DNA of 64,000 bases from Halomonas sp. 1513 (GTDB taxonomy: Bacteria > Pseudomonadota > Gammaproteobacteria > Pseudomonadales > Halomonadaceae). The notes under the pieces were generated by a model. It was not told the origin of the DNA. It was given only the letters and a program-made list of their open reading frames with translations, and ran no database searches. How positions within the stretch are numbered: the stretch's first letter is position 1; each line of letters begins with the position of its first letter. The DNA lies in NCBI GenBank assembly GCA_001971685.1, contig CP019326.1, positions 3,224,001 to 3,288,000 on the forward strand, written 5' to 3'. A program made the translations under genes and the position numbers. Of the stretch, positions 17,251 to 25,141 are shown piece after piece.

Positions 17251-18576
17251 ATGAACGTTGACAACATGCCACTCAAACCCCGCCAGGGTGTCTCGCGGCG
17301 CCAGGTACTCAAGGGCCTGGGGGCCGCCTCCAGCCTGCCGTTGATCGGCGGTCTGGCTCCAGCCTTCGCCAGCGGCAGCGACGGCCGCGTCGTGGTGATT
17401 GGCGGCGGCTTCGGCGGCGCTACTGCGGCCAAGTACCTCAAGCGCGCCAACCCCAACCTCAGCGTGACGCTGGTCGAGCCGGCACAAACCTTTTACACCT
17501 GCCCGTTCAGCAACCTGTTTCTCGGCGGCCTGCGCGAGATGAGCAAGATCGCCCACGGCTACGATGAATTACGCGACCGCTATGGGGTCGAGGTGATACA
17601 CACCCTGGCAGAGGACATCGATCCGGATGGCCACAGCGTGAGCCTGGCCAACGGCGATACCCTGCACTACGACAAGCTGGTGCTGTCACCCGGCATCGAC
17701 ATCCGCTGGAACGCGCTGGAGGGCTACGACGAGGCCGCCGCCGAGCTCGTTCCCCACGCCTGGAAAGCCGGCCCGCAGACCGAGCTGCTCAAGCGTCAGA
17801 TCGAGGGCATGGACGACGGCGGCACCTTCGTACTAGTGGCCCCGGAGAACCCCTTCCGCTGCCCACCCGGGCCCTACGAGCGGGCCAGCATGGTGGCGCA
17901 CTACCTGTCACAGCATAAGCCCAGCTCCAAGGTGCTGATCCTCGACGCCAAGGACAACTTCTCCAAGCAGGGGCTGTTCACCAGCGGCTGGCAGCAGCTC
18001 TACGGCGACAGCATCGAGTGGGTGGGACTCTCCGGCGACGGCCGCGTGACCCGCGTCGACGCCGAGAACCGCGAAGTCGAGACCGAGTTCGGCACCGTGC
18101 ACCGTGCCGACGTGCTCAACGTGGTGCCGCCGCAGAAGGCCGGCTGGATCGCCGAGCGTGCCGGCGTCACCGACGACAGCGGCTGGGTGCCGGTCAAGCC
18201 GGAGACCTTTGAATCCCAGCGGGTCGCCGATATCTTCGTGGTCGGCGATGCCACGGTGGCAGCGCCAATGCCCAAGTCGGGGTTCTGTGCCAATGCCCAA
18301 GCCAAGGTGGCGGCGGCCGCGATCGTTGCTGCCCTGCGCGGCGACAGTGCGCCGGAGCCCTACTGGAGCAATACCTGCTACAGCCTGATCGGCCCCGAGT
18401 ACGGCATCTCGGTGGCCGGTGTCTACCGCGTCATGGATGGTGCCATCGCCGAGGTCGAAGGCTCCGGCGGGCTCAGTCCCAGCGATGCCAGCCCGGAGAT
18501 CCGCCAGATGGAAGCCGAGTACGCCGTCGGCTGGTACAACGCCATCTGCCAGGACACCTGGGGCACCGAGGCCTGA
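17251..18576 (+). CDS. fccB: Flavocytochrome c sulfide dehydrogenase, FAD subunit
   Basis: 441 residues. A Tat signal (SRRQVLKG, about 15-22) precedes a pyridine-nucleotide-disulfide-reductase fold beginning VVVIGGGFGG at 47. The three cysteines expected for this family are all present: Cys84 (YTCPFSN, covalent FAD attachment), Cys204 (FRCPPGP) and Cys346 (GFCANAQ), the latter two forming the redox disulfide. It oxidises sulfide or persulfide in the periplasm and passes electrons to the cytochrome subunit. The pair is cotranscribed (7-base gap); a terminator follows at 18604-18625. Confidence 0.94.
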   Translation: MNVDNMPLKPRQGVSRRQVLKGLGAASSLPLIGGLAPAFASGSDGRVVVIGGGFGGATAAKYLKRANPNLSVTLVEPAQTFYTCPFSNLFLGGLREMSKIAHGYDELRDRYGVEVIHTLAEDIDPDGHSVSLANGDTLHYDKLVLSPGIDIRWNALEGYDEAAAELVPHAWKAGPQTELLKRQIEGMDDGGTFVLVAPENPFRCPPGPYERASMVAHYLSQHKPSSKVLILDAKDNFSKQGLFTSGWQQLYGDSIEWVGLSGDGRVTRVDAENREVETEFGTVHRADVLNVVPPQKAGWIAERAGVTDDSGWVPVKPETFESQRVADIFVVGDATVAAPMPKSGFCANAQAKVAAAAIVAALRGDSAPEPYWSNTCYSLIGPEYGISVAGVYRVMDGAIAEVEGSGGLSPSDASPEIRQMEAEYAVGWYNAICQDTWGTEA

Positions 18577-18603
18577 ACTGCAGCACGAATCGGGCTAGAA
18601 TGA

Positions 18604-18625
18604 GGCCACCTTCGGGTGGCCTTTT
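18604..18625 (+). terminator. Rho-independent terminator after fccB
   Basis: A 7-bp stem GGCCACC/GGTGGCC closed by a TTCG tetraloop is followed by TTTT. It lies 27 bases after the fccB stop and 22 bases before the transporter ATG, so it may only partly separate fccAB from the two genes downstream. Confidence 0.8.
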
Positions 18626-18646
18626 CGATTGTCATGGAGACGCGCA

Positions 18647-19705
18647 ATGACCCACACCGCCATGGTGGCCTGGTCGGGCCTGCTGCTCGGCCTGCTGTTC
18701 GGTGCCGCCGGCAGGCTCAGCGGTTTCTGCCTGATGCGCGGCCTGGCCAACGCCTGGGCAGCGGAGCACGCTCAGCGCGACGCTCGCAAGCTGCGCGCCT
18801 TCGCCGTGGCCATGGCGGTGGCCCTGCTCGGCAGCCAGCTGCTGGTGAGCACGACCGCGCTGTCGCTGAACGATGCCCTTTACCGCACTGCCAGCCTGTC
18901 GTGGCTACTGGTGCCGCTGGGCGGCATGCTGTTCGGCTACGGCATGGTAATGGCCAACGGCTGCGGCGCACGCTCGCTGGTGCTGCTCGGCAGCGGCAAC
19001 CTGCGCAGCTTCGTGGTGCTGGTATGCCTGGGGATCGCCGCCTATATGACGCTGTCCGGCGTGCTCGCCCCGCTGCGGGTGTGGCTCGAGGGAATGACGA
19101 CGCTGACGCTGCCGGCCCGCGACCTGCCCGGCTGGCTGATGCAGGGCGGCCTGGGCGCAGGCATGGCCCGCTGGCTGCCCAGCCTGCTGCTGGGCGGGGC
19201 ACTGCTGGCCTGGGCACTCTCCAGCGCAGCGTTTCGCGCCTCGCCCCGCGACTGGCTGGGCGGGCTGGTGATCGGCGCGCTGATTCCCGGCGGCTGGTAC
19301 GCTACGGGGGTGCTCGGTTTCGACGATTTCGAGCCGGTGCGGCTGGCCAGCCTGACCTTTATCGCGCCGATCGGCGAGAGCCTGCAGTACCTGATGCTCT
19401 CCACCGGTACGCGCCTCGGCTTCGGCGTCACGGTGGTCGGCGGTGTGCTGGCTGGCTCGCTGCTCACCTCGCTGGCGAGCCGCGGATTTGCCTGGCAGGG
19501 CTTTCCCGACCACACCCGCATCCTGCGCAGCATGGGCGGCGGTACCTTGATGGGCATCGGCGGCGTGCTGGCCCTGGGCTGCTCCATCGGCCAGGGGCTG
19601 TCGGGATTCTCGACCCTGGCGCTGACCAGCTTCGTGGCCCTGGCGGGTATTGCCGCCGGTGCCGGGCTGGGAATCCGCGGCCCGCTGGCGCTGTCCAAGG
19701 TATGA
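18647..19705 (+). CDS. YeeE/YedE family transporter (TsuA-like)
   Basis: 352 residues, about ten membrane segments in two homologous halves. Each half has the family's signature around a cysteine: GRLSGFCLMRGL and NGCGARSLVLLGSGNLRSF in the first, GCSIGQGLSGFSTLALTS in the second. YeeE/TsuA imports thiosulfate across the inner membrane, with these cysteines passing the anion along. A transport role for a sulfur compound fits the flanking sulfide dehydrogenase and SoxYZ genes. The ATG at 18647 with GGAGA is chosen over an in-frame upstream start that falls inside the fccB terminator. Confidence 0.88.
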   Translation: MTHTAMVAWSGLLLGLLFGAAGRLSGFCLMRGLANAWAAEHAQRDARKLRAFAVAMAVALLGSQLLVSTTALSLNDALYRTASLSWLLVPLGGMLFGYGMVMANGCGARSLVLLGSGNLRSFVVLVCLGIAAYMTLSGVLAPLRVWLEGMTTLTLPARDLPGWLMQGGLGAGMARWLPSLLLGGALLAWALSSAAFRASPRDWLGGLVIGALIPGGWYATGVLGFDDFEPVRLASLTFIAPIGESLQYLMLSTGTRLGFGVTVVGGVLAGSLLTSLASRGFAWQGFPDHTRILRSMGGGTLMGIGGVLALGCSIGQGLSGFSTLALTSFVALAGIAAGAGLGIRGPLALSKV

Positions 19706-19739
19706 TAGTGACCTTTCCTGTTTCAGCCTGGAGACCCCA

Positions 19740-20570
19740 ATGCCCCACCGCGCACGCCAACTGACGCTTTCCCGCCGCCGCCTGCTGCACGGCGGCCTGC
19801 TCGGCCTGGGCCTGCTCGGCGCGGCCCCGGGACTGCTGTTTTCGCCGACCGCCCTTGCCAGCGACGCCTGGCAGCGGCTCGACGCAGCTCAGCAGGTGAT
19901 CGGCGACGCCACCCCCGAGAGCAGCGGCCTGAGCCTGGATCTACCCCACGTCTCCGAGGACGGCTCGGCGGTCGCGCTGACCGTGGGCGTCGAGGCATCC
20001 CTCGACGAGGGTGACTACGTGGAGCGTATCTATCTGTTCGCCAGCGGCAATCCCAATCCCGAGATCGCGGTGTTCCACCTCACCCCGCTGGCCGGCAAGC
20101 CCGAGGTCTCGACCCGGGTGCGCCTCAACGAGACCCAGGAGGTAGTGGCGGTGGCGCGCAGCGCCGAAGGCAAGGTGTGGGCCACCGCCCGCGAGGTGAG
20201 GATCACCGTCAGCGGCTGCCTGATGCGCGGCGACGACGTCCCGGAGTCGCTCAGCAACCCGCGGGTCAGCGTGCCCGACAGCTTCAGCGCCGGCCAGCCC
20301 GGGGAGATCCGCACCCTGATCACCCACCCCATGGAGACGGGCCTGCGCGAGGGCGACGACGGCGAGACCCTGCCGCGTCACATCATCGAGCGCTTCACGG
20401 TCAGCGTCGACGGCGACACGGCCTTCGAGGCGGAGCTGCACCAGTCGGTGTCGGCCAACCCCTATCTGCGCTTCCACCTGGCGCCGCAGGCCAGCGCCGA
20501 GGCGGCCTTCGAGTGGCACGACGACACCGGCGACAGCGCCCGCGAGACCCGCGAGCTCAACGTCTCGTAG
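19740..20570 (+). CDS. soxYZ: SoxY-SoxZ fusion, sulfur carrier protein
   Basis: 276 residues. A Tat signal (SRRRLLHGG, 11-19) is followed by a SoxY-like domain to about 160, ending REVRITVSGC with Cys160. A complete SoxZ domain then runs from about 174 to 276 (ITHPMETG, then HQSVSANPYLRFHL). In separate SoxY proteins the carrier cysteine sits in a GGCGG tail at the extreme C-terminus and swings freely; here it is internal, in the linker to SoxZ, and the motif is reduced to SGC. The ATG at 19740 has GGAG upstream and begins 34 bases after the transporter gene. No soxAX, soxB or soxCD is in the window. Confidence 0.88.
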   Translation: MPHRARQLTLSRRRLLHGGLLGLGLLGAAPGLLFSPTALASDAWQRLDAAQQVIGDATPESSGLSLDLPHVSEDGSAVALTVGVEASLDEGDYVERIYLFASGNPNPEIAVFHLTPLAGKPEVSTRVRLNETQEVVAVARSAEGKVWATAREVRITVSGCLMRGDDVPESLSNPRVSVPDSFSAGQPGEIRTLITHPMETGLREGDDGETLPRHIIERFTVSVDGDTAFEAELHQSVSANPYLRFHLAPQASAEAAFEWHDDTGDSARETRELNVS

Positions 20571-20639
20571 GAGCAACGTCAGTCGCGATGACAGCGCGCA
20601 GCGCTGCCTGGTGTATGGCCGAGCGCAATAGCTTGTAGG
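20571..20639. repeat. REP-like intergenic palindromic sequence
   Basis: The spacer between soxYZ and the stress protein gene begins GTAGGAGCAACGTCAGTCGC and continues with CAGCGCGCAGCGCTG, a small hairpin. The TAGGAGC...GTCAGTCGCGA layout is like the REP elements scattered in pseudomonad and halomonad genomes. Only one copy is in the window, so repetition cannot be shown. It may also serve as terminator for the two convergent units. Confidence 0.35.
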
Positions 20640-21068
20640 CTAGCGCACGATCATCACCGACATCTTCGAGTGATGCACCACGTGCTCGGCGTTGGGGCCG
20701 AGCACGTAGTCGGCGAACTTACGCTTGTTGTGGGAGGCCATCACGATCAGGTCGGCGTCGATCTTCTTGGCCGCCTTGATGATCGCCTCCCACGGCGAGC
20801 CGTCGATTACCGCATGCTTGACGCTGACGTCACCCGGCACGTGCTCGTCTACGAACGCCTGTTGGGCCTCGTTCAGCGCCTCGCGCGCCTTCTTGGCAAA
20901 GTCCTTGGGAAAGTAGGACCCCACCAGCGGCATGCGATAGTCGGGCATCACCGTGACGATCTGCAGCGAGGCGCCGAAGGTCCGGCATAGCGTCAGCGCC
21001 GTGGGCAGCGCCTTCTGCCAGGAGGCCTCCTCGTTGAGGTCGATGGGCAGCAGTAACTTCTGATACAT
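20640..21068 (-). CDS. Universal stress protein (UspA family)
   Basis: 142 residues with the UspA fold: LLLPIDLNEEASWQKAL at the N-terminus, DADLIVMASHN near 110, and a C-terminal GPNAEHVVHHSKMSVMIV strand. The ATP-binding loop G-2X-G-9X-G-S/T is only partly kept (ASHNKRKFADYVLGPNAE), so nucleotide binding is uncertain. It is the last gene of the TAXI-TRAP operon, 18 bases after the permease. In Halomonas elongata the UspA-like TeaD regulates the ectoine TRAP transporter TeaABC; a similar regulatory role here is inference. Confidence 0.88.
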   Translation of the reverse strand: MYQKLLLPIDLNEEASWQKALPTALTLCRTFGASLQIVTVMPDYRMPLVGSYFPKDFAKKAREALNEAQQAFVDEHVPGDVSVKHAVIDGSPWEAIIKAAKKIDADLIVMASHNKRKFADYVLGPNAEHVVHHSKMSVMIVR

Positions 21069-21086
21069 GGCAGCTCTCCTTGGGCG

Positions 21087-23681
21087 TTAGGCGGACGCCG
21101 TCTGCGCCGACGTTGGCTCACGACGGCGGCGCTGCAGCACCACCACCAACCCGAACAGCAGGAACCCGGGGATCCACATCCACTCCTTGGCCCAGCGATC
21201 CACCGGTGCCAGGATCTCGAGCACCTCTTGATCGAAATCGAAGCCGACGTCAGCGGCCAGGCTGCCGAACTCGACGAAGTCGACGATCGCCTGGTCGCCG
21301 TCGACGTAGAGCTCGAGCCCCAGGTTCTGGAGGCGCTCGGCGCCGCTGTCACCGCGCGGTACCGGCACCAGCAGATAGGTGGTCATGGGATCGCCGAAGG
21401 CGTCTTCGCCAGCGATCTGCACGCGAATATTGCTGCCATCCTCGATGTCGTCCAGCGCCTGCTCGAGCTGCGCCGGCGGAATCGACTCGTAGGGGTCGTG
21501 TATCTGATCCATCCAGTAACCGGGACGGAACAGCGTGAACGCCACCAGCAGCAGGATAAGGTTTTCGTACCAGCGGTTGCGCACGATCATGAAGCCCTGG
21601 GTGCCAGCGGCGAAGATCAGCATCGCGATGGTCGAGATAATGAATATCACGATGCCCTGCATAAAGCTGACGTCGATCAGCAGCAGGTCGGTATTGAAGA
21701 TGAACAGGAACGGCAACGCCGCGGTGCGCAGGCTATAGTAGAAGGCCTGGAAGCCAGTGCGGATCGGGTCACCGCCGGACACCGCCGCCGCGGCGAACGA
21801 GGCCAGGCCCACCGGTGGCGTGACGTCGGCCATGATGCCGAAATAGAACACGAACAGGTGCACCGCAATCAGCGGTACGATCAGACCGTTCTGCTGGCCC
21901 AGCATCACGATCACCGGCGCCAGCAGCGCCGAGACCACGATGTAGTTGGCGGTCGTCGGCAGGCCCATGCCGAGGATCAGGCTGAGCACCGCGGTGAGCA
22001 GCAGGATCAGCATCAGGTTGCCCATCGACAGGATCTCGACCACATCGGCCAGCACCAGGCCGACCCCGGTCTGCGACACCGCACCGACGATGATGCCCGC
22101 CGCCGCGGTGGCGATGCCGATGCCGATCATGTTGCGGGCGCCGGCCACCAGACCGTCCCACAGGTCGAGGAAGCCCTCCTTGATATCGGCGGCCAGTCGA
22201 CCGCGACCGCGGAAAATGGCGGTGATCGGTCGCTGGGTAATCATGATGAAGATCATGAACACCGTGGCCCAGAACGCCGACAGCCCCGGAGACAGGCGCT
22301 CGACCATCAGGCACCACACCAGCACGATGACCGGCAGGATGAAGTGCAGGCCGACCATCACCGTCGGCTTGGTGCGCGGCAGCTTGACCACCTTTGAGTT
22401 GGGGTCATCGAGCTCCAGTTCGGGATAGTTGGATCCCACCTTGAGCAGGCCGATATAAATCACCGTCAGCGCCACCGCCACCACCCACGGCGTGGCATCG
22501 CCGAGCACCGGCTTGAGCCAGCCGAGCCCGTAGTAGACCGCAAATGACAGCGCCATCAGCAGGATCAGGCCAGTCAGGAAGCCGAGCACCTTGTTGATCA
22601 GCGGGCGCGCCGGGTTGCTCGACGGCAGGCCGGTCATGTCGGCTTTGAGGGCCTCGAGATGGACGATGTAGATCAGCGCGATATAGGAGATCACCGCCGG
22701 CAGGAAGGCGTGCTTGATCACCTCCACATAGGGAATCCCGACGTACTCGACCATCAGGAAGGCGGCCGCGCCCATTACCGGCGGCATGATCTGGCCGTTG
22801 ACCGACGAGGAGACCTCGACGGCACCGGCTTTCTCGGCAGAGAAGCCCACCCGCTTCATCATCGGGATAGTGAAGGTACCGGTGGTCACGGTATTGGCAA
22901 TCGATGAACCGGAGATCAACCCGGTCATGCCGGAGGCCACCACGGCGGCCTTGGCCGGCCCACCCTTGTAGTGGCCGAGCATCGAGAAGGCGACCTTGAT
23001 GAAATAGTTGCCGGCGCCTGCCTTGTCGAGCAGCGCGCCGAATAGTACGAACAGGAATACGAAGCTGGTCGAGACCCCCAGCGCAATGCCGAACACCCCC
23101 TGGGTGGTCAGCCACTGGTGGTTGATCAGCCCCGCCACGCTGACCCCACGGTGGGCGAGCAGCCCGGGCATATAGGGGCCCAGCAGAGAATAGAGAATGA
23201 AGACCGAGGCGACGATCATCAGCGGCGGCCCTAGCGCTCGCCTGGCCGCCTCGAGCAGCATGATGATACCGACGACGCCGACGATGACGTCCTGGGGCTG
23301 CGGGCGACCGGGTCGCTGGGACAGCTCGGCGTAGAACATGAACATGTAGGCGCCACAGAACGCCGCCACCGCGGCGAACACCCAGTCCTGAATCGGGATC
23401 CGATCACGCGGCGAGCGTTTCAGCGCCGGGTAGGCCATGAAGGCCAGGAACAGCGCAAAGGCCAGGTGAATCGAGCGCGCCTCGGTGGCGTTGAACACCC
23501 CGGTGCGAAATATGTAGGGTAGCGGCGAAGCGATCCACAGCTGGAACAGCGACCAGGTCGCCGCGATGCCGACCAATAGTTTGCCCGGCATGCCTACCGG
23601 CTTGCGTGCCCCGGAGTCGCTGGCCGCTACCATCTCCTCCAGGTCGACATCGTTGGTCGACGCTTTCTTGTCAGCACTCAT
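21087..23681 (-). CDS. TRAP transporter, fused 4TM/12TM permease subunit
   Basis: 864 residues. The N-terminal third corresponds to the small DctQ-like subunit and the rest to the DctM-like subunit, with the GGxxxAAVVASGMTGLISGSS-type loop and GMGLPTTANYIVVSALLAP near the second half, typical of fused TRAP permeases that work with TAXI binding proteins. A soluble region of about 100 residues (about 730-830) near the C-terminus is followed by a last membrane segment. Such systems import carboxylates or related compounds with Na+. The substrate is not deducible. Confidence 0.93.
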   Translation of the reverse strand: MSADKKASTNDVDLEEMVAASDSGARKPVGMPGKLLVGIAATWSLFQLWIASPLPYIFRTGVFNATEARSIHLAFALFLAFMAYPALKRSPRDRIPIQDWVFAAVAAFCGAYMFMFYAELSQRPGRPQPQDVIVGVVGIIMLLEAARRALGPPLMIVASVFILYSLLGPYMPGLLAHRGVSVAGLINHQWLTTQGVFGIALGVSTSFVFLFVLFGALLDKAGAGNYFIKVAFSMLGHYKGGPAKAAVVASGMTGLISGSSIANTVTTGTFTIPMMKRVGFSAEKAGAVEVSSSVNGQIMPPVMGAAAFLMVEYVGIPYVEVIKHAFLPAVISYIALIYIVHLEALKADMTGLPSSNPARPLINKVLGFLTGLILLMALSFAVYYGLGWLKPVLGDATPWVVAVALTVIYIGLLKVGSNYPELELDDPNSKVVKLPRTKPTVMVGLHFILPVIVLVWCLMVERLSPGLSAFWATVFMIFIMITQRPITAIFRGRGRLAADIKEGFLDLWDGLVAGARNMIGIGIATAAAGIIVGAVSQTGVGLVLADVVEILSMGNLMLILLLTAVLSLILGMGLPTTANYIVVSALLAPVIVMLGQQNGLIVPLIAVHLFVFYFGIMADVTPPVGLASFAAAAVSGGDPIRTGFQAFYYSLRTAALPFLFIFNTDLLLIDVSFMQGIVIFIISTIAMLIFAAGTQGFMIVRNRWYENLILLLVAFTLFRPGYWMDQIHDPYESIPPAQLEQALDDIEDGSNIRVQIAGEDAFGDPMTTYLLVPVPRGDSGAERLQNLGLELYVDGDQAIVDFVEFGSLAADVGFDFDQEVLEILAPVDRWAKEWMWIPGFLLFGLVVVLQRRRREPTSAQTASA

Positions 23682-23784
23682 ACGCTTGCCCTGCCCTTGG
23701 CCGAGTGACGCGGATGCATCCCATCCACTCGTGTTTGCTTGACGTCATGCTCAGTCGAATCTCGGATCATCATGCCCAAAACCA

Positions 23785-23820
23785 CGATGCGCGGCCTCCC
23801 GCCAGGGCGACCGCGCATCG
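23785..23820 (-). promoter_or_regulatory. Intercistronic hairpin between TAXI binding protein and permease genes
   Basis: A perfect 10-bp inverted repeat, CGATGCGCGG at 23785-23794 and CCGCGCATCG at 23811-23820, encloses 16 bases. It lies 36 bases after the binding-protein stop in transcription direction. There is no T-run, so RNA stabilisation or partial attenuation is more likely than full termination. Confidence 0.6.
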
Positions 23821-23855
23821 TCAGGTGGAGTCAGTTCACTCCTGAAGCGCCGGGA

Positions 23856-24839
23856 TCACTCTTCGATCCAGCCACGCTCGGCGTAGTAGCGCTTGGCACC
23901 GTCGTGCAGCGGAGCGGTCAGGCCGTCGGAGATCATGTCCTCTTCGTTGAGGTTCTCGAAGGCCGGGTGCAGGCGCTTGAAGCGATCGAAGTTCTCGAAC
24001 ACCGCCTTGACGGTCTCGTAGACCACGTCGTCGTCGACGTCAGCGGTGGTGACGAAGGTCGCCGCCACGCCGAAGGTCTCGACGTCCTCGTCGTTGCCGC
24101 GATACAGCCCGCCGGGAATGGTGGCGCGAGTGTAGTAGGGATAATCGTCGATCAGGCCGTCGATCTCGTCGCCGGTCACCGGCACGATGCGCGCATCGAT
24201 GGTGGTGGTGGCTTCCTGGATCGAACCGTTGGGGTGGCCGACGACGTAGACCATGGCGTCGATGTTGTTGTCGGACAGGGCCGATGCCTGCTCGGCGGCG
24301 TCCAGCTCGGAGGCCAGCGCGAAGTCGTCGGTGGTCCAGCCCTTGGCGTTCATCACCACGTCCATGGTGTTACGCTGGCCAGAGCCCGGGTTACCGATGT
24401 TGACGCGCTTGCCCTGCAGGTCGTCGAAGCTTTCGATGTCGGAGTTGGCACGCGCCACCACGGTCAGCGGCTCGCCGTGCATGGTGAATACCGCACGCAT
24501 CTCTTCCCAGGCGCCGTCTTCCTCGAAGTTGGCCTCGCCGTGGTAGGCACGATACTGAACGTCGGACTGGACCACGCCCATGTCCAGCTCACCGCTCTTC
24601 ATGCCGTTGACGTTGGCGACGGAACCACCGGTGGACGGCGCGTTGCAGCGAATGTTGTGGTCGTCGCTACCACGGTTGACCATGCGGCAGACCGACTGGC
24701 CGACGACGTAGTAGACGCCGGTCTGGCCACCGGTACCGATGGTGATGTACTGCTCATTGGCCACGGCGGGGGCGGCGAAGGCCGCAGCACCGAGGAGCGC
24801 GCCGGTAAACGCGGCGGCAGTGAAGGCATGGCGTTTCAT
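23856..24839 (-). CDS. TAXI-family TRAP transporter substrate-binding protein
   Basis: 327 residues from the ATG at 24839, with AGAGGTG upstream. A signal peptide (cleavage near AVA-NEQ, about residue 26) leads into the TAXI signature ITIGTGGQTGVYYVVGQSVCRMVNR and later GKRVNIGNPGSGQRNTMD. Periplasmic, captures the substrate for the fused permease encoded downstream. First gene of the operon; a 174-base gap with a hairpin separates it from the permease gene, as is common where the binding protein is needed in excess. Confidence 0.92.
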   Translation of the reverse strand: MKRHAFTAAAFTGALLGAAAFAAPAVANEQYITIGTGGQTGVYYVVGQSVCRMVNRGSDDHNIRCNAPSTGGSVANVNGMKSGELDMGVVQSDVQYRAYHGEANFEEDGAWEEMRAVFTMHGEPLTVVARANSDIESFDDLQGKRVNIGNPGSGQRNTMDVVMNAKGWTTDDFALASELDAAEQASALSDNNIDAMVYVVGHPNGSIQEATTTIDARIVPVTGDEIDGLIDDYPYYTRATIPGGLYRGNDEDVETFGVAATFVTTADVDDDVVYETVKAVFENFDRFKRLHPAFENLNEEDMISDGLTAPLHDGAKRYYAERGWIEE

Positions 24840-25141
24840 GAGACACCTCTTGATGTTGTTGACGACGCGACCGGCGATCCTGCCGAGCGCTTGCTCCAGG
24901 GGCAATGACCCTGCGTCACGGTAGCCCTGACATCGTTATAGCCTTGCTGCACGGTGCAGCGCCAATCGCTACTGCGCACAGGACAACCATTCAGTCAGAG
25001 ATACCGCCATTAACAGTTCGCTACTTTAGCGAAATTTCCTAAAAAAAACAGGTACCAGTGCGAGCTTCTGCTAGCGCTCGCCCGATACCCGTTCAGTCTA
25101 GGTGTCATCAGCGTTTAGGGATCGTTAATTTTGGCTTTATT
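24840..25141. promoter_or_regulatory. Intergenic region upstream of the TAXI-TRAP operon
   Basis: 302 bases without a gene. It holds the leftward promoter region of the TRAP operon, which I could not resolve into boxes, and an AT-rich stretch around 25020-25050 with a run of eight A. At the right end GATCGTTAA (25120-25128) and TTAACGATC (25152-25160) form a 9-bp inverted repeat spanning the stop codon of the radical SAM gene, possibly a weak terminator. Confidence 0.45.

Noticed and set aside
18616..19764. Plus-strand open frame of 382 codons across the YeeE gene
   Set aside because: It is out of frame with the ten-segment YeeE protein, rich in Arg, Pro and Gly, and shows no family pattern.
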